Assembly: GCF_963924675.1 (NCBI RefSeq)
Contig: NC_089228.1
Location: 90,550,894-90,614,893 of the forward strand
Reading direction: 5' to 3'
Source: Phocoena phocoena
Lineage: Eukaryota > Chordata > Mammalia > Artiodactyla > Phocoenidae
DNA length: 64,000 bases
Below, one piece after another: positions 24,661 through 36,910 of this stretch; position 1 is the stretch's first letter; each line of letters opens with the position of its first letter. Below the pieces are notes generated by a model. That model saw only the letters and a list, made by a program, of their open reading frames with translations, did no database searches and was not told where the DNA came from. The position numbers and the translations under genes are program-made.

Positions 24661-26467
24661 CGAAGTACATGTCGAAACAGCAAGAAGATGCAGCCATCAG
24701 GCATGTACTTTCTACCTTGACTTGGGTTTAAATTAAATGGCTTCTTATTTGTAACTGTATTTACCTGAACACGCCTGAGTACTGACCTTGTGAATGTCTT
24801 TTCCTTTGTTATTTTTAGTTTTTTAGCCTTACATCTTGGGAAATATTTAGTTTTCAGAGTGGACACAATTCAGGTTAGTCATACTCTAGGAAATATACTG
24901 AGATTGCTATAAAGGGTACTTGTGGGAGACTGCTGTGGATTTGTTCCCCCAAGGGCAGCCATATATGTCAGTGAAATGGTATGTGTGTTGGAGGGTGGAG
25001 AGGAGGGAGTCAAAATGTTATTTAAAGGATGGCTATAGGTCTTAATGCACGAAAGGATCGCCTCCATACTTCAGTTACCATGCCTGGCCTCTCTACCATT
25101 CATCACCCTTTTTCTAATACAATAAAAACCTTTGTTAAAATGTAAATAATATTAACCACTTATAACATTTCTTAAGGGACGTCCTAAACAGAGATCTGAG
25201 TGAGTTTGTCAAATTACATGTACGTTTTCACAGGAAAGGGGGGTTTAGGAAATAACTGGGGTATAGGCTTTGCAGAGAAGGATGTGCAGGGGAGGTCAGG
25301 AGGTTGCATGAGAGTACTCTGGGGAGGTGGCCTGAGAAAGAGGGGTATTACTAGGATGCAAGATCTATTGCAATTAGCAGAGATACAAAATAACACTGGC
25401 CAGAGAGAGAGAACTTTATTTCTTTCTCACTGAATGGCATAGAGAGAGATGGCTGGGGCCAGTATTGTGGGGTGGCTTCATGAGGGACCTAGGGACCTAG
25501 GGACCCAGGCTCCTTCCCTCTTGTTGCTCCACATGCCGCCTAGAATGTTGTCTTCCCTCTAAGCCTCACTAGCTGAGGGTTCTCGAATGTTAGTACACAT
25601 GTGCTCTCAAACAATTTTGCTGTGCCCTGCTCCACTGCCACTCTACCTGGTAACCACTACATCCTTCCATCCAATAGGTGGTTAACACTGGCACTCACAG
25701 ATCCCACACACTCTCAGGCTCTACCGCCCACTGGTGGCTTGTTTTCATAAGTCTATGGGGTTATCTGTGGCTCAGCGGGGAGGCATGTTCTTTCCTCTTT
25801 GGTTACACTCTGGTCTAGAGTTCCTGAAATAAGACTGTTTATGCTTCATTGTTCTGCAATTATCTCAGAAAAAATAAAACAAAATCATTTCAGCTTTAAT
25901 ATACAGTCTCTGCTCTCCACTGCCCTTGATATGCATCCAGAGAGCTAGGTTGCAAAACACATCTGGGAGGCAGCAATCAAGCTGTATTCAGAATCACTTC
26001 TCCTCTCCTATAATGAAATATTTATCATAATAAGCTCATTAACGTAGGATCCTTCTTCCCCAAAACAAGATCTCTTATCCTCGTCTCTCACTCTAAATAC
26101 CTTTCTTTGGACTTGCCCTATTAGTTTAGCAGACATGCTCAGATCATTCACATTTAAAGTGGGGACTGAGTGGGCATAGTATTGGATATGGGTTGGGGCA
26201 TAACATTTTGAAAACCATGATACATGAGAACTGAACAATGAATTTCTTCACTGGGATCCCTCCCTAGCATGAAACATACCATTCAATACAGCAAAAGTCT
26301 CTGAAATTGTGACATTTGTATTGCTCTAATTAGCCAACTGTCGAGTGCAGCATCCCACTTGAGGGTTGAATGTATCTGATTGAAACTTCTGTTGTGATTG
26401 TAAAGTGAATTTAATCTCCCATGTTGTAAACGACAGTGACAATAAATTCTCTAACAACAAAAATAGA
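24661..26467. other. Unassigned intergenic DNA
   Basis: No gene seen. The stretch 25370-25860 has a repeat-like look (GAACTTTATTTCTTTCTCAC-type words) but I could not assign it. Confidence 0.4.
25483..25506. repeat. Short tandem repeat, unit AGGGACCT x 3
   Basis: Three adjacent copies of an 8-base unit, the third with one change (AGGGACCC). Confidence 0.8.
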
Positions 26468-27160
26468 GGTTTTATGATCCAGCAATCGTGCTCATTGCTG
26501 TTTACCCAAATGAGTTGAAAACTTATGTCCAAAAATATGCACAGGGGTGTTTATGTCAGTTTTTTTCACAATTGCCAGAACTTGCAAGCAACCCAGATGT
26601 TCTTCAGTAGGTGAATTAATAAACTGTGGTACATTCAGACAATAGAATATTATTCAGCATTACAAAGAAATGAGCTATCAAGCCATGAAAAGACAAGAAG
26701 GAAACTTAAATGCATCTTAGTAACGAAAGAAGCCAATCTGAGAAAGCTACAAACTGTATGATTCCAAATATATGACATTCTGGAAAAGGCAAAGCTACAG
26801 AGACAGTCACAAGCTCAATGGTTGCTAGGAGTTTGGGGAGGGAGGAGTGAATCTGTGGAGCACAGAGGATTTTTAGGGCAGTGAACCTATTCTGAATGAT
26901 ACTATAACTGTGGATATGTGTCATTATACATTTGTCAAAACCCACAGAATGTGACAAGTGACCCCTAATGTAAAGGATGAACTTTGGGTGGTGATAATGT
27001 GTCAGTGTAGGTTCATCACAGTGACATACCACTGTGATGTGGGATATTGACAGTGGGGAGGTGATGCAGTGTAGGGACAGCGTGTAAATGCCAACTCTCT
27101 GTACTCTCTGCTTGATTTGGCTGTGAACCTAAAATTGCTCTAAAAAATAAATCTATTTAA
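26468..27160 (+). mobile_element. Old L1 3' end fragment, plus strand
   Basis: Contains diverged C-terminal ORF2 sequence: words matching CCAGCAATC, GCAACCCAGATGTTCTTCAG and GGTACATTCAGACAATAGAATAT. It continues through a 3' UTR with GGTGGTGATAATGTGTCAGTG-like sequence to AATAAA at 27146-27151. No intact frame. This is an L1M-type remnant shared by placental mammals and clearly older than the L1s at 1168 and 15461. Confidence 0.82.
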
Positions 27161-28510
27161 AAGCAGGAAGTAACCTGGAACTTTCATGAAACAAATATTA
27201 ACATCCTCAATGTAATCTATATTCCATTAAAATAAATGAAGCCCTACAGTCCACCTACAAAAATGTCTATTCCCAAATTCATGAACCCCAGTATTTTTTC
27301 AATAATAATTATACTAATATAGGTAAAATTTTTGTAAAAAAATCCTGAATAATTTAAACAAGAAAAAATTCACATTCTTCCTTCTTTGAGATTATATCCC
27401 ATATGTTTCAAACCTGACACACTAAATATAATAATCTGGATGAGATCCATATCACAGTTCCCTGACCTTAAAGAATACAGAGGAGACAGATGTCAACAGT
27501 TGAAATGTGTTAATGTATGCCAGCTACTTGGAATGTATTATTTCATCGTAATCTCTATAACAGCTTTTACACAGATATTATTCCCGCTTTACTAATATTT
27601 TGCATGAAACAGGGTCAGGATTTGGCCTTACAAACATGTTTTGTTTTAGAGTCCCTAATTCTCCAGGTACCCAAACTCCTAGATAAGAATACTGGGTTTC
27701 CTCAGGTTATTCGCTCAGAATTATATGAGAAAATTTAACAACTGGGCCAGAGGCCTTGAATAGGAGGAAACACTGGAGACCTAGCCCTGTGAACTAGAAG
27801 TAGGAAAGGATAGCAGAAAAAGTAGGAACTAGTCTAAGGCAGCTAAAACTGGGGTTAAAAGAACCCTCAGGAAGGAGAGCAGCACACTGATCCACGATGG
27901 GATAAGAAATGCAGCCATTTTCCTAACCAGGATGAGAAGGTTAAAGGAGGACAAGGAAAGGATGGCTACAGATGAAAAAAAATAAAAAAAGGAAAAAGAA
28001 AAGATGAAGATGAACCACAAGTGGAGGCACCCAGCAATTGTGGGCCAGTAGTGGGGAGTGGGGAGTGGTGGTGATGGTAAGCCGTAAAGGGGAAGGAGGG
28101 GGTTAAGAATTAAAAAAATTTTTATTTTTATATTTTACTTCTGAATCCCGGCTCTAACCAGCTTGAAATTGACCTCACTCTCACCGTTCCATGTACTGAT
28201 ATGGGAAATAGCATCATTAAAGCAACAATCTACTAAGTTTGTCTTTGAGGCTTTGAATCTGAAATATGGGGATGACCCTGACATTGGAATCCCGGTCACT
28301 TGCTCAATGTCAAGGTCAGGATCTTGCCAATATGCCACATCCCTGCCATGGAGTAGGAAGAATAAATAATAATTATTTCTAATAATTGTCGGTTAGCTCA
28401 AACCCAACTAACATTTTCTTTCCTTTTTACCCCCTTCCTCCAGATGATTAGACATGTTTCTGGCTCCTGTGTGTGTCTTCTGCTCCACTGATGAGAGTTG
28501 TGTGAAGCTG
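27161..28510. other. Unassigned intergenic DNA
   Basis: No gene or recognisable repeat seen. The end, 28100-28135, is AT-rich. Confidence 0.4.
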
Positions 28511-28691
28511 CGGTGGTTCTCAAGCCTAGCTGCATATGAGACTCACCTGGGCAGCTTTTAGAAATAAAAAGCCTGGGCCTCACCCCAGTAAAACTGAACC
28601 AAAACCTTGGGGGCAGGGAGGGCCTGGGCAATGGTAGGTTTCAAACCCTCCCTAGGGGATTCTCATGTGAAGCAAGGGCTTAGAACAACTG
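28511..28691 (+). mobile_element. MER5-type DNA transposon remnant (hAT-Charlie, non-autonomous)
   Basis: Starts CGGTGGTTCTCAAGCCTAGC, continues with GACTCACCTGGGCAGCTTTTA and GGGCCTCACCCCAG-type words, and ends CTTAGAACAACTG, a decayed inverted match to the start. It has the size and order of MER5A. No transposase is encoded. Confidence 0.8.
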
Positions 28692-30194
28692 ATAGAGCAC
28701 CTTTCTCTCTGAACTGCATGTTCAAAGAAACAAAGGATGAGATGTTATGTATTGAATTCTTGAGCAGGCTTTATATTCTTATATGTGAGCTAGGACCTCT
28801 GCTGTGAGATAATTTGTTAATAAAACTACCTTCAAAATTTTAAAGATTGAGATTTCTTGTTTTCAGCACGAAGAATAGCATATGCCAGTATCAAAAGGAA
28901 TTTGGATTTAAACAGATCTGGCATTTTTCCTTTATATCTTTTTTTTTTTTTTTTGGTCAATTCATTATCATCTTTTCCAAGAAAAAGAGCAAAAAGTGAA
29001 CATTTCCTTTGTATAATCACTTGAATGTGAATGCCAATAATTCCATTCTAAAAAAACCCCAGGTACACAACTAGGGTCTGCTAGGAAGAAAAATTAAATA
29101 TATTAAATTCACAAGAATGGTTTCCAGATACTGAACCTTTAAATAACTTCAGGTTTTAGAGGGTCACTTATATCTGAAGTGTGACTAGCAACAATAAGAA
29201 GCTACAGGATCCTGACAAGTGCTCCAGCACTAGAACATAACATGATGAAAAACCTGCAAAGAATTGCTCGTTTCCTAGAAATACGAGATCTTGTTAAGAA
29301 TTTTAAAACTATTAATTTTTAGAAGGGGGGTGATTTTCAGGACTCTCTATTTTAGGACTAAAGTCTCTTGTAATTGAATAAAAGTAAAAGGAACATTAAA
29401 TATCAGCATTTGCTGTCACGAGCTAAGGATGTTTCCTTAGATACAGACTAAGTTTCTCTCCCCCAGGGCACCCTGCCATAGGGATTGCTTAGGATGTACG
29501 TTTGCACTAATGTGTACATCTGGTAAAATGACATACATGTGACCTTCAGTACTTTCAACCTGCGTGAAGCTTGCAGACTGCCTTTGGTGTTGACTTTCCT
29601 CTTTCTAGAGTTTGCAAGAAATTTCCATAGTTTCTAAGTAACTTGGTGTTTTTCACAATCTGTATTTTCCATTTATATACATATATACACACACACGTAA
29701 CTCTGTCCATGACAGAATAAAATCCTGAAATCTCACCTTCTTTACGAAGATTTTAAAAATTGAGTTCTTCAACTGACTAGACATGTTCACAAGACTCTCC
29801 TGGTTATTTGCCACCAGTAACTCTTGTATATAAGAACAACATCCCCTTGCTTGATGAAAAGGCAGGGCAAATGGACGCTTTTGTAGCAGGGAAGGACTTT
29901 CAGACTCATGAATTTTAGGCCCCATTATGGTTGGCTTGCAAAGACCCCATGTCAGATCTATAAAAATATTTGCAGAACCTTGGTCCTCCTTGTCAAGTGG
30001 CAGACAGGGAAACATCAAACTCCAAAAGATGTGTTTTTTTGTTTATTTGCTGATGATTGCATGGTAGGAAATGAAAACGATCTATTAGATACTGAAAGAA
30101 TTGATTATGAAATGTATTATGTATATAAAGCAAACAGTTTAAAAAAATTTTTTAAAGGATGGAAAAATCACAAACCCACCATATAGATTTGATA
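28692..30194. other. Unassigned intergenic DNA
   Basis: No gene seen. A run of 18 T lies at 28939-28956. Confidence 0.4.
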
Positions 30195-30400
30195 AACAGA
30201 TCTGGGTTCCAGTCTTGCTTCTATATATCCTTACTTAATATTCAGTAATTTCCAAAGTATCTCCAAGCCTTAGGGTCTCAACTGCAGTACAGCCATAATA
30301 CTTCCTACCTCACAGGTAGCTGGGAGGGATTAGATGAGAAAAGGTTTTCAACACACCTAACATGGCATCTGGAATATATGAGAGATAGGACTTAAAAAAT
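30195..30400 (+). repeat. MIR SINE
   Basis: Plus strand: TCTGGGTTCCAGTCTTGCTTCT, then the AGCCTTAGGGTCTCAACTGC-like core, TACCTCACAGGTAGCTGGGA, GGATTAGATGAGAAAAGG and ACATGGCATCTGGAATAT-like words in MIR order. Confidence 0.7.
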
Positions 30401-30714
30401 GTCAATTACCAACTCCTTCCCCTTTGTCCTTAGAAATGTAAATGCAAAAGTAGTATTACCACCCAGGACTTCAGAGGAGCTGAATTCTGACACTAGATCT
30501 TAATAGTTCATTAAATTTTTCTCTTGGACCCTGAAAAAGTGCAGGGTGAAGCCAGTTCTTTGAGTATGAAAAGTAAAATATGATCCCCGTAAGGAAAGCC
30601 TGGATGTGTAAGCTGGTGTTGCTGGGTTGCTTTTATCTGGGATCATGACAACCCATTATGAATGTGCTTCAGCAACCTTGAAAGTGGATAGCAGCAAAGT
30701 GCAGTTCACCGTAC

Positions 30715-31053
30715 AAAAGCAGTAGGAGAGGGCTTCCCTGGTGGCGCAGTGGTTGGGAGTCTGCCTGCCAATGCAGGGGACACGGGTTCGAGCCCTGGTC
30801 TGGGAGGATCCCACATGCCGCGGAGCAACTAGGCCCGTGAGCCACAACTACTGAGCCTGCGCGTCTGGAGTCTGTGCTCCGCAACGAGAGGCCCTGATAG
30901 TGAGAGGCCTGCGCACCGCGATGAAGAGTGGCACCGGCTTGCCACAACTAGAGAAAGCCCTCGCACAGAAACGAAGACCCAATACAGCAAAAATAAATAA
31001 ATTCCTACCCCCAACATCTTCAAAAAAAAAAAAAAAAAAAAAGCAGTAGGAGA
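30715..31053 (+). mobile_element. CHR-type SINE (long body) with perfect 15-bp target-site duplication
   Basis: The SINE is 30730-31038 and is flanked on both sides by AAAAGCAGTAGGAGA (30715-30729 and 31039-31053). The tRNA-derived head has a Pol III A-box region near 30739-30755 and a B box GGTTCGAGCCC at 30785-30795. The body includes the extra 3' part (CCACAACTAGAGAAAGCCC near 30941), an AAATAAATAAAT-type end and an A run of about 20. The perfect duplication and intact CpGs in the head point to a fairly recent insertion. It gives several spurious open frames on the minus strand. Confidence 0.95.
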
Positions 31054-31469
31054 CAATGCATCTTGCAAAGATGTTCTGAAATCCTGATCACGGTACTGTC
31101 ACAGAGATTAATGGTAAATTATAAAGTAAGTGCATGATAGCAATATATTTTTAAATAAAAGTGAGGGTGTGTGAAATCATAATAGGCATCTTCTTTCTGA
31201 ATTTCTTATTTCCATGTCTTTAGTGAAAGAAGAGACATAATCAAAAGTAGATTAGGAGCACAACCCAGAAGTTGGTCAGGATAATACGGCTTTAAATGGT
31301 GAAGGTCATGTCACCTTCTCCATTTTAGCCTCTATTACCCTCCTGAAGACAAAGATAAGCATGTTTTATTTCATAGAGTAGCCACAAAACCAATACAGAG
31401 AAACTGTTAATACTTAGTGCAAATACCACTTGAAGCAAATACCCTCAAGAAAAAGAGACTTTGAGAGCA

Positions 31470-31635
31470 AAAAGGGACTTTGGAAACAATCGTACCCAGC
31501 TGTATCATTTTACAGGTGAGGAAAATGAAGCCCTAAGATGTAAAGAAGACATGGTGGTTAGTTTCAAAGCCTAGAATTGAACTAAGGCCCTCTGACACCA
31601 TAGTGGTTCTCTTACCATCATTTGTATGGTTGGGT
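31470..31635 (-). repeat. MIR-like SINE fragment, minus strand
   Basis: Contains the landmarks TTTTACAGGTGAGGAAAATGAAGC and a CTAGAATTGAACTAAGGCCC-type segment, the reverse complement of the MIR core and tRNA-like region. Diverged. Confidence 0.55.
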
Positions 31636-32479
31636 CTAAGAGTGTGAGTTGAAAGCATTCAAGTACAGCTACTATTTCCACTCTCTAACAGGATTCATTA
31701 AAAGTCACAAAACAAGTAAACGGTGATTTTCACCAACGAAAATGTTTTTATTCTAATCGAAACTATTTCATCATCTATAATTCTGCACAAATTGAAAAGA
31801 CTAAAAGGGTAGAAGAGAGTGATGGATAGGTTTTTCACATGGGGTTCAAGTGGAAGTGGTTTGATATAAAAAAATTATTTTATTTTCTTATTAGGTTTAT
31901 AAAATTTGGCAGCCATGCCTATTTCCCTAAAAGTACTGCCTTTGGATTATACAACTTGGAGGTCAAGAATAATTAATGCTTCAAAGTCCTTCTCCTTCTT
32001 TGACCAACTCCTGTTCAAATTTGTCTTCCTGAAAGAAAGAAAAAAAAAGGCCCTGCAAAGTCTTGCCCAAGCCTGAGAAAGCTTTATGTTAGGTTGTAGG
32101 GAAAAACAAGGCAAAATAATATAAACAGCAACCCTGACAGCTGAGATGAGAGCCCTTCTCACCGTGCTTTCCCTGGCTGCTCTGTCAAGATCTTGATGCC
32201 TGGTGATGAACAGACTGCATGTGTGCAACAGAAGATAAAAATGATCTCTGCTGGCCCTTTCCCAGCCACAGATGTCATGGCCTTGACCTTAAATATCTTA
32301 TTGCAGCCCCAGTTTGCTGAAATGCTCGAAGGCAAAATACTGTGTCACTCCACCTCAGTGCGGTGAGAGGCTCCCAGAGCCTGGGAATGCGTTCATATTT
32401 GGTGATGTCTTCCTGCGTCACTAAAGCAATCAGATGGATCCAGCCTGAGGAGACAATAAGGGCTGGACAAAAGCTGAGA
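31636..32479. other. Unassigned intergenic DNA
   Basis: No gene or clear repeat seen. Confidence 0.4.
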
Positions 32480-33000
32480 GGGCAAACAGATGGGTAATAA
32501 TCCCCTCTTTTATTATTCATGCCTATGGAGAATTATTCAGCAGAATTGAATTCTCTGACGAACAGAGCCCCAGACGGCTTTATGCAGTTAAAATTATGGG
32601 ATTTTTCCTTTCTATTTGCTTCTGTGCTTTGAGGGAGATGGTAAGATGATATTCTTATTCATAACAGTAGTGATATTTGCAAAATAAAAAGGGATCCACT
32701 GATGTCTGTGACAATCAATAGTGTGATGCCAGAGAGAGCGAGCTCCATTCAGCCAGAGCCCCTTCATTGTGGATCAGAATATATGTGGGATATCTGTCAA
32801 CACCCTCTGTAAGTTCCCAGGGTCTATGATGGACAGGGCTCTGGAAAAGAGATGGGACATCCGCTATTCAGAATTGACTTTGGAAATCAGAATGACCCGG
32901 AGAGCCAAGCAGATAATAACCGCCCCCCTGCATTTCATAAGTTTTGAAATAATTCAGTAATCTGTGACTCAGAAAGCTTCAGCCAATTGATTTGGGAAAA
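32480..33000. promoter_or_regulatory. Possible conserved non-coding element
   Basis: About 520 bases with no recognisable repeat, a balanced composition, several homeobox-type TAAT/ATTA cores (for example near 32532 and 32915), an AP-1-like TGTGACTCAG word near 32963 and a CCAAT word near 32980. These are the looks of an enhancer-like conserved element, but I have no alignment. A 63-codon frame at 32769-32960 has no recognisable motif. Confidence 0.2.
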
Positions 33001-33469
33001 AGAAGTCCCCCATAACCCAGGATTAGTAGGCTGGAAAGTGAGGAGGCATTGGCTGCAATGGAAAGTGCACGGGCTACTTTCCTATTTTACATGCCCTCCC
33101 ATGTCCCCAGTCCACTGCCTGGCTCCACGCCTGCAGGCGGTGTGGGTACCAGTGGACAGCAGGGGTGAGGCACGAACTCTAGGGCTGCTTACCACTGCAG
33201 GGCACCCCAGCCAACTGCTGCTATAATCTTGCTGAGTGTAGCTTTTGTAGGCTTACATTCCCCAGAAATGTAGCAGGATAGGTCTTCTAAGCTTAGGCTT
33301 AGAACCTGACCAGATGTGGAAGAATTCTTTCAGACTCGATTACCTTTGTTTTGGGGCTGCTGTTCAACAGGTGTTTAAAAAAGAATAAGTAGTATAATAA
33401 CCTATGTTATTGCATACCCTGGGGAAAAAATCTATTTCTCATCATAGATGTTTTGTTAAAGAAAAACAA

Positions 33470-33660
33470 TAATAGCTACTATTTATTGAGTTACTAAGGA
33501 CGTGTGTGTGTGTGTGTGTGTGCGTGTGTACACTTACAGTATGTATGTGGATATATATCTTTAGAAGTGACTTTCTTAAGATAATACAATTAGTAAACTT
33601 TGGAGCCTAGGACTGTCTGATTCCAAACCTCAAGGTCCTTCCACAAAACCAAGCTACCGC
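33470..33660 (-). repeat. MIR SINE, minus strand, containing a GT microsatellite
   Basis: Words AGCTACTATTTATTGAG, AAGTGACTTTCTTAAGAT and GGACTGTCTGATTCCAAACC follow the order of reversed MIR. The part that should hold the middle of MIR is replaced by a GT repeat (33502-33529). Confidence 0.6.
33502..33529. repeat. (GT)n microsatellite
   Basis: A nearly pure run of GT with one GC unit near its right end. Confidence 0.9.
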
Positions 33661-34489
33661 ATCTCTTGCACTCAGTTGCAATTGATCCTACACTGCCTTA
33701 TCCCCTTAACTCTCTTTTCATATTTCCTTAACTACATTGTAAGCAACTTGAGAGCAGAAGCCCCATTCTATATTTGTCTTCCCCACAAAACCAAATAGGA
33801 GTCTAGAGAACACTCTCTTCAGGCCACAACCAAACTTCCTTGCGATGAAAGTCTATTGTATACATCCTGTGATTATTCGATACTGTTATGAGACCTCAAG
33901 ACCTCATTTTGTTCGAAAAACATGGTGGGAATAGTTGGGATCAGACTACTGAGGGCCTTGTATGCCATGTATGGCATAGACACTGCTCACTGGATATCCA
34001 TGTGCCCTTACATTTCCCAGCCTCTCCACATTGGCAGCATTTGGGACATACAACTAGTTCTGAGGGCTGGGCTGTGAGCAGAAATGACATGCATCTGGAC
34101 CATGGCACTTAAGAGTTAATGTTCCTTTTCCATTCTTCTCCTTCATCATCATGGTGCTATGAGACGGTAGCATCACAAGATAAACAAAGCCTGCATTTCT
34201 CAATAATTGGATGAGAACTCTTTCATCAGACTTTGCTAGTGAAAGACACTTTTGTTTTCCTAAACCACTGAGATATAGGGGTTTACATACTACTACTGCA
34301 AACCCTATCTTTTAAAAATTTATATACCGTGCCATAAGATTTGGACTTTATTTTAATGGAATTGGCACATTAGAAGCTTTCGTATAGGGAAGCAGCAATG
34401 GAAAATATCTTAACTATCAAATTAGCTCTTTTTAAAATCACTTCCTTGTATTTTCTTTCCTACTGGCATTTCCCGAAGGTCATTTACTT
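33661..34489. other. Unassigned intergenic DNA
   Basis: No gene or clear repeat seen. Confidence 0.4.
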
Positions 34490-34585
34490 TTCACTCATTC
34501 ATTCAACAACTGATTGTTAATCATCTTATTTATCCACTAGGATATGTCTGGTATGGGACATTCAGAGATGATGATCTGGTTATTT
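34490..34585 (-). repeat. Possible L2 3' end fragment, minus strand
   Basis: CACTCATTCATTCAACAACTG followed by a CACTAGGATATGTCTGG-like stretch, the reversed end of an L2-type LINE. Short. Confidence 0.35.
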
Positions 34586-34599
34586 ATTAAATATAGAAA

Positions 34600-34845
34600 T
34601 AAAGTATATTATATGCCAGACACTGTTCTGGTACTTGTCAAATATTTACTTATTTAATCCTCATAGCAATGCTAGAATGCACTATCATTATCCTCATTTT
34701 ATATATTAAGGAAACTGGAACCCAGAGAAATTAAGTAACTTGCCCAAGGTCACAGAGCTGCTAGTGGGAAAAACAGGACTTGAACCCAGGCTGTCTTCCT
34801 CCAGAATCTGGGCTCTAATCCACCAAGTATGTTGATGACAGTGTG
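34600..34845 (-). repeat. MIR SINE, minus strand, nearly complete
   Basis: A well preserved reversed MIR: GCCAGACACTGTTCTGG, TATTTAATCCTCATAGCAAT, ATTATCCTCATTTTATA, GGAAACTGGAACCCAGAGA, AACTTGCCCAAGGTCACAGA and CTTGAACCCAGGCTGTCT, then the tRNA-like head. The AAGGTCACAGAGCTGCTAGT part is among the clearest MIR core matches in the window. Confidence 0.9.
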
Positions 34846-35439
34846 ATAGTCTAATCAGTGCAGAAGATGGAGTCCTAACAGACCGTGATGGCCAACTTGG
34901 TCCTCGTCCCCCCAACCTCACCCCATGGGCCTTACTGAAGCTGAAAATTCCCCCCTTCTAATGCATCACAAATATCACCCTGGGAGTTAGGTTAAGACCA
35001 GGAAATTCTCAGAAAAATGCTGAGAGAACTAACAGGGAATTGATCCCATCTCTGCATTCCCTTAATGTTTTCTTTGCATTCCTATTAAGCCACTGCTCAT
35101 ACCACATCTTTATTTACTTACTTAGTTATACACAAGTTTTATTCATTTTGGTACGCTTACAGCACTTACCTCACTACACAAATATGCAGAGTAAATGTCT
35201 GACAGATGATGTAAATGAAAGAATGAGTAATATAACCTGAGCCATATCTACAGCTAAAATTTTAGCATCTTTGGATATTTCTGCTGAAATGGTGGGGTAG
35301 ACAATCCAGCAGTTAATAAATTCTTTCTGCCGTATTATCAATCCTGATGATATAACACTTTGAACAAGTATTAACACTTAATTGTTGTTCCAACTGTGGA
35401 GTAATATTTCTGTTCTAGTTCTGAGAAAATAATAATAAA
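34846..35439. other. Unassigned intergenic DNA
   Basis: No gene or clear repeat seen. Confidence 0.4.
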
Positions 35440-35475
35440 GGGCATATACTGATTACTCAGTATGAGTTAGACAGT

Positions 35476-35822
35476 TGTTGTGGACTAAATATTTGTATCC
35501 CCCGAATTCATATGTTGAGCCCCAGTTCCCAAAGTGATGGTATTTCAAGGTGGGAAGTTTGTGAGATAATTAAGTCATGAGGGTATAGCCCTTGTGACAG
35601 GGATTAGTGCCTTTATAAGAAGAAACATGAGAGAGATGATCTCTCTCTCACCAACATGTGAGTATACAGCAAGAAGGCATTCATCTGCAAAGCAAGAAGA
35701 GGGTCCTCAGCAGGAACAGAGCGAGCCAGCACTGAGATTTTGGACTTCCCAGCCTCCAGAAATGTGAGAAATGTTTGTTGTTTAAGCCACTCAGTCTATT
35801 TGTTATAGCAGCCTGAACTAAG
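35476..35822 (+). mobile_element. MaLR LTR (first), MLT1/MST type
   Basis: Starts TGTTGTGGACTAAATATTTG, has the CCCCCGAATTCATATGTTGA word, a TCTCTCTCTC run near 35640, GACTTCCCAGCCTCCAGAAA and a TTGTTTAAGCCACTCAGTCT end typical of MaLR LTRs. Four bases CAGT occur on both sides (35472-35475, 35823-35826) and may be the target-site duplication. A solitary LTR with no internal part. Confidence 0.8.
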
Positions 35823-35873
35823 CAGTCTCATAAGGACTTTATATATAACTTATTTAATCCTCATAGTCATATA

Positions 35874-36910
35874 CAGCCAATTCTTATTATTCATGGTCAT
35901 TATGTTCTACAATACTGATCTGATGTTTCTAGGAGAAATAAAGGGTTAGGTTCCTGAAAGCAACTGGTTGAAATATTTTCTTTGACTGGTCAATACATAA
36001 TCTTGTTTTATGTGTGTTTCTGTTGAAAGACACTTTATTTAATATATGATATTGATTAATTTACATTGAACTCATGGCCAATAGCACTCAGACCAACTCA
36101 TGCCTGAACAAAGCTTCTCTAATGCATATATTTTCTCCATAAGGCACATCACAGCCCTCTTGCACTTAGAAGCACCAGACAGCATTTAATACTATGTTTA
36201 GGGTCAGTTTAAACAGTGAAATCACCAATAAAAGCACAAATATGTTAAACATGTGGCACTAAATAGACCATAAAAAGCACAATTGTTTACGGTATGAGAG
36301 CTGAAACAAGTCAGAGCATCACCTTGTCCAACCTCAGCTGGGAGTGTGCATGCTGGGCAACTCAAAATTTTCACCTTTCTTTGCGTGCTTGCAAATGACC
36401 ACAAAAATGCCATGAGTGTTGATCTTGGGGTCATAAATAAATTGTAGCGAGAGTAGGTAAATTCACAAACATGGAATCGGTGAATAATGAGTGCACAGGA
36501 TGAATGCCTGTGTTCCCCCCGAATTTGTATGTTGAACCTCTACCCCCCAGTGTGGCTGGACTTGGAGGTGGGGCATCCAAGAAAGTAAATTAAGGTTAAA
36601 TGAGGTCATAAGGGTGGGGCCCTGATCTGATAAGATTAGTGCCCTTAGAAGAAACATGGCAGAGCTCCCCACTCCAGCTTATAAATATTGAGAAGAAGCC
36701 ACATGAGGACATGGTGAGAGGGCAGCTGTCTGCAAGCTGGGAGGAAAGCTCTCACCAGAAACTAAAACGGCCTGAACCTTGATCTTGGACTTACAGGTTC
36801 CAGAATTGTAAAAAAAAAAAAAAGTAAATTAAATCTCTTTTGTTTAAGATAATCAGTCTATGGTATTTTATAATAACAGCTGAGTAGACTAAGACAATGA
36901 GGATCAACTA
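35874..36910 (+). mobile_element. Tigger-type DNA transposon (non-autonomous), split by an LTR
   Basis: Left inverted end CAGCCAATTCTTATTATTCA at 35874. The body matches internal Tigger1-like sequence through 36491, including a CATGCCTGAACAAAGCTTCT word and an AAGGCACATCACAGCC word. The right inverted end is cut: GGTGAATAATGAG up to 36491, then after the LTR GATCAACTA at 36902-36910. Both outer ends are flanked by TA (35872-35873 and 36911-36912), the target site of Tc1/mariner elements. There is no transposase frame, so it moved with help from an autonomous Tigger. It lies inside the MIR. Confidence 0.88.
36487..36901 (+). mobile_element. MaLR LTR (second) inside the Tigger right end, with perfect 5-bp duplication
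   Basis: The LTR is 36492-36896. It starts TGCACAGGATGAATGCC, contains GTATGTTGAACCTCTACC, GGTCATAAGGGTGGGGCCCT and ATGAGGACATGGTGAGAGGG, and ends with GTAGACTAAGACA. ATGAG occurs directly before it (36487-36491) and directly after it (36897-36901), an exact 5-bp target-site duplication. A run of 13 A sits at about 36809-36821. Confidence 0.9.

Noticed and set aside
30045..30120. FADD-like word in a 92-codon frame at 29908-30186, as in reverse transcriptases
   Set aside because: Only the four residues and a few nearby ones resemble the motif. The rest of the frame and the flanks show no LINE or retroviral sequence, so I take it as chance.
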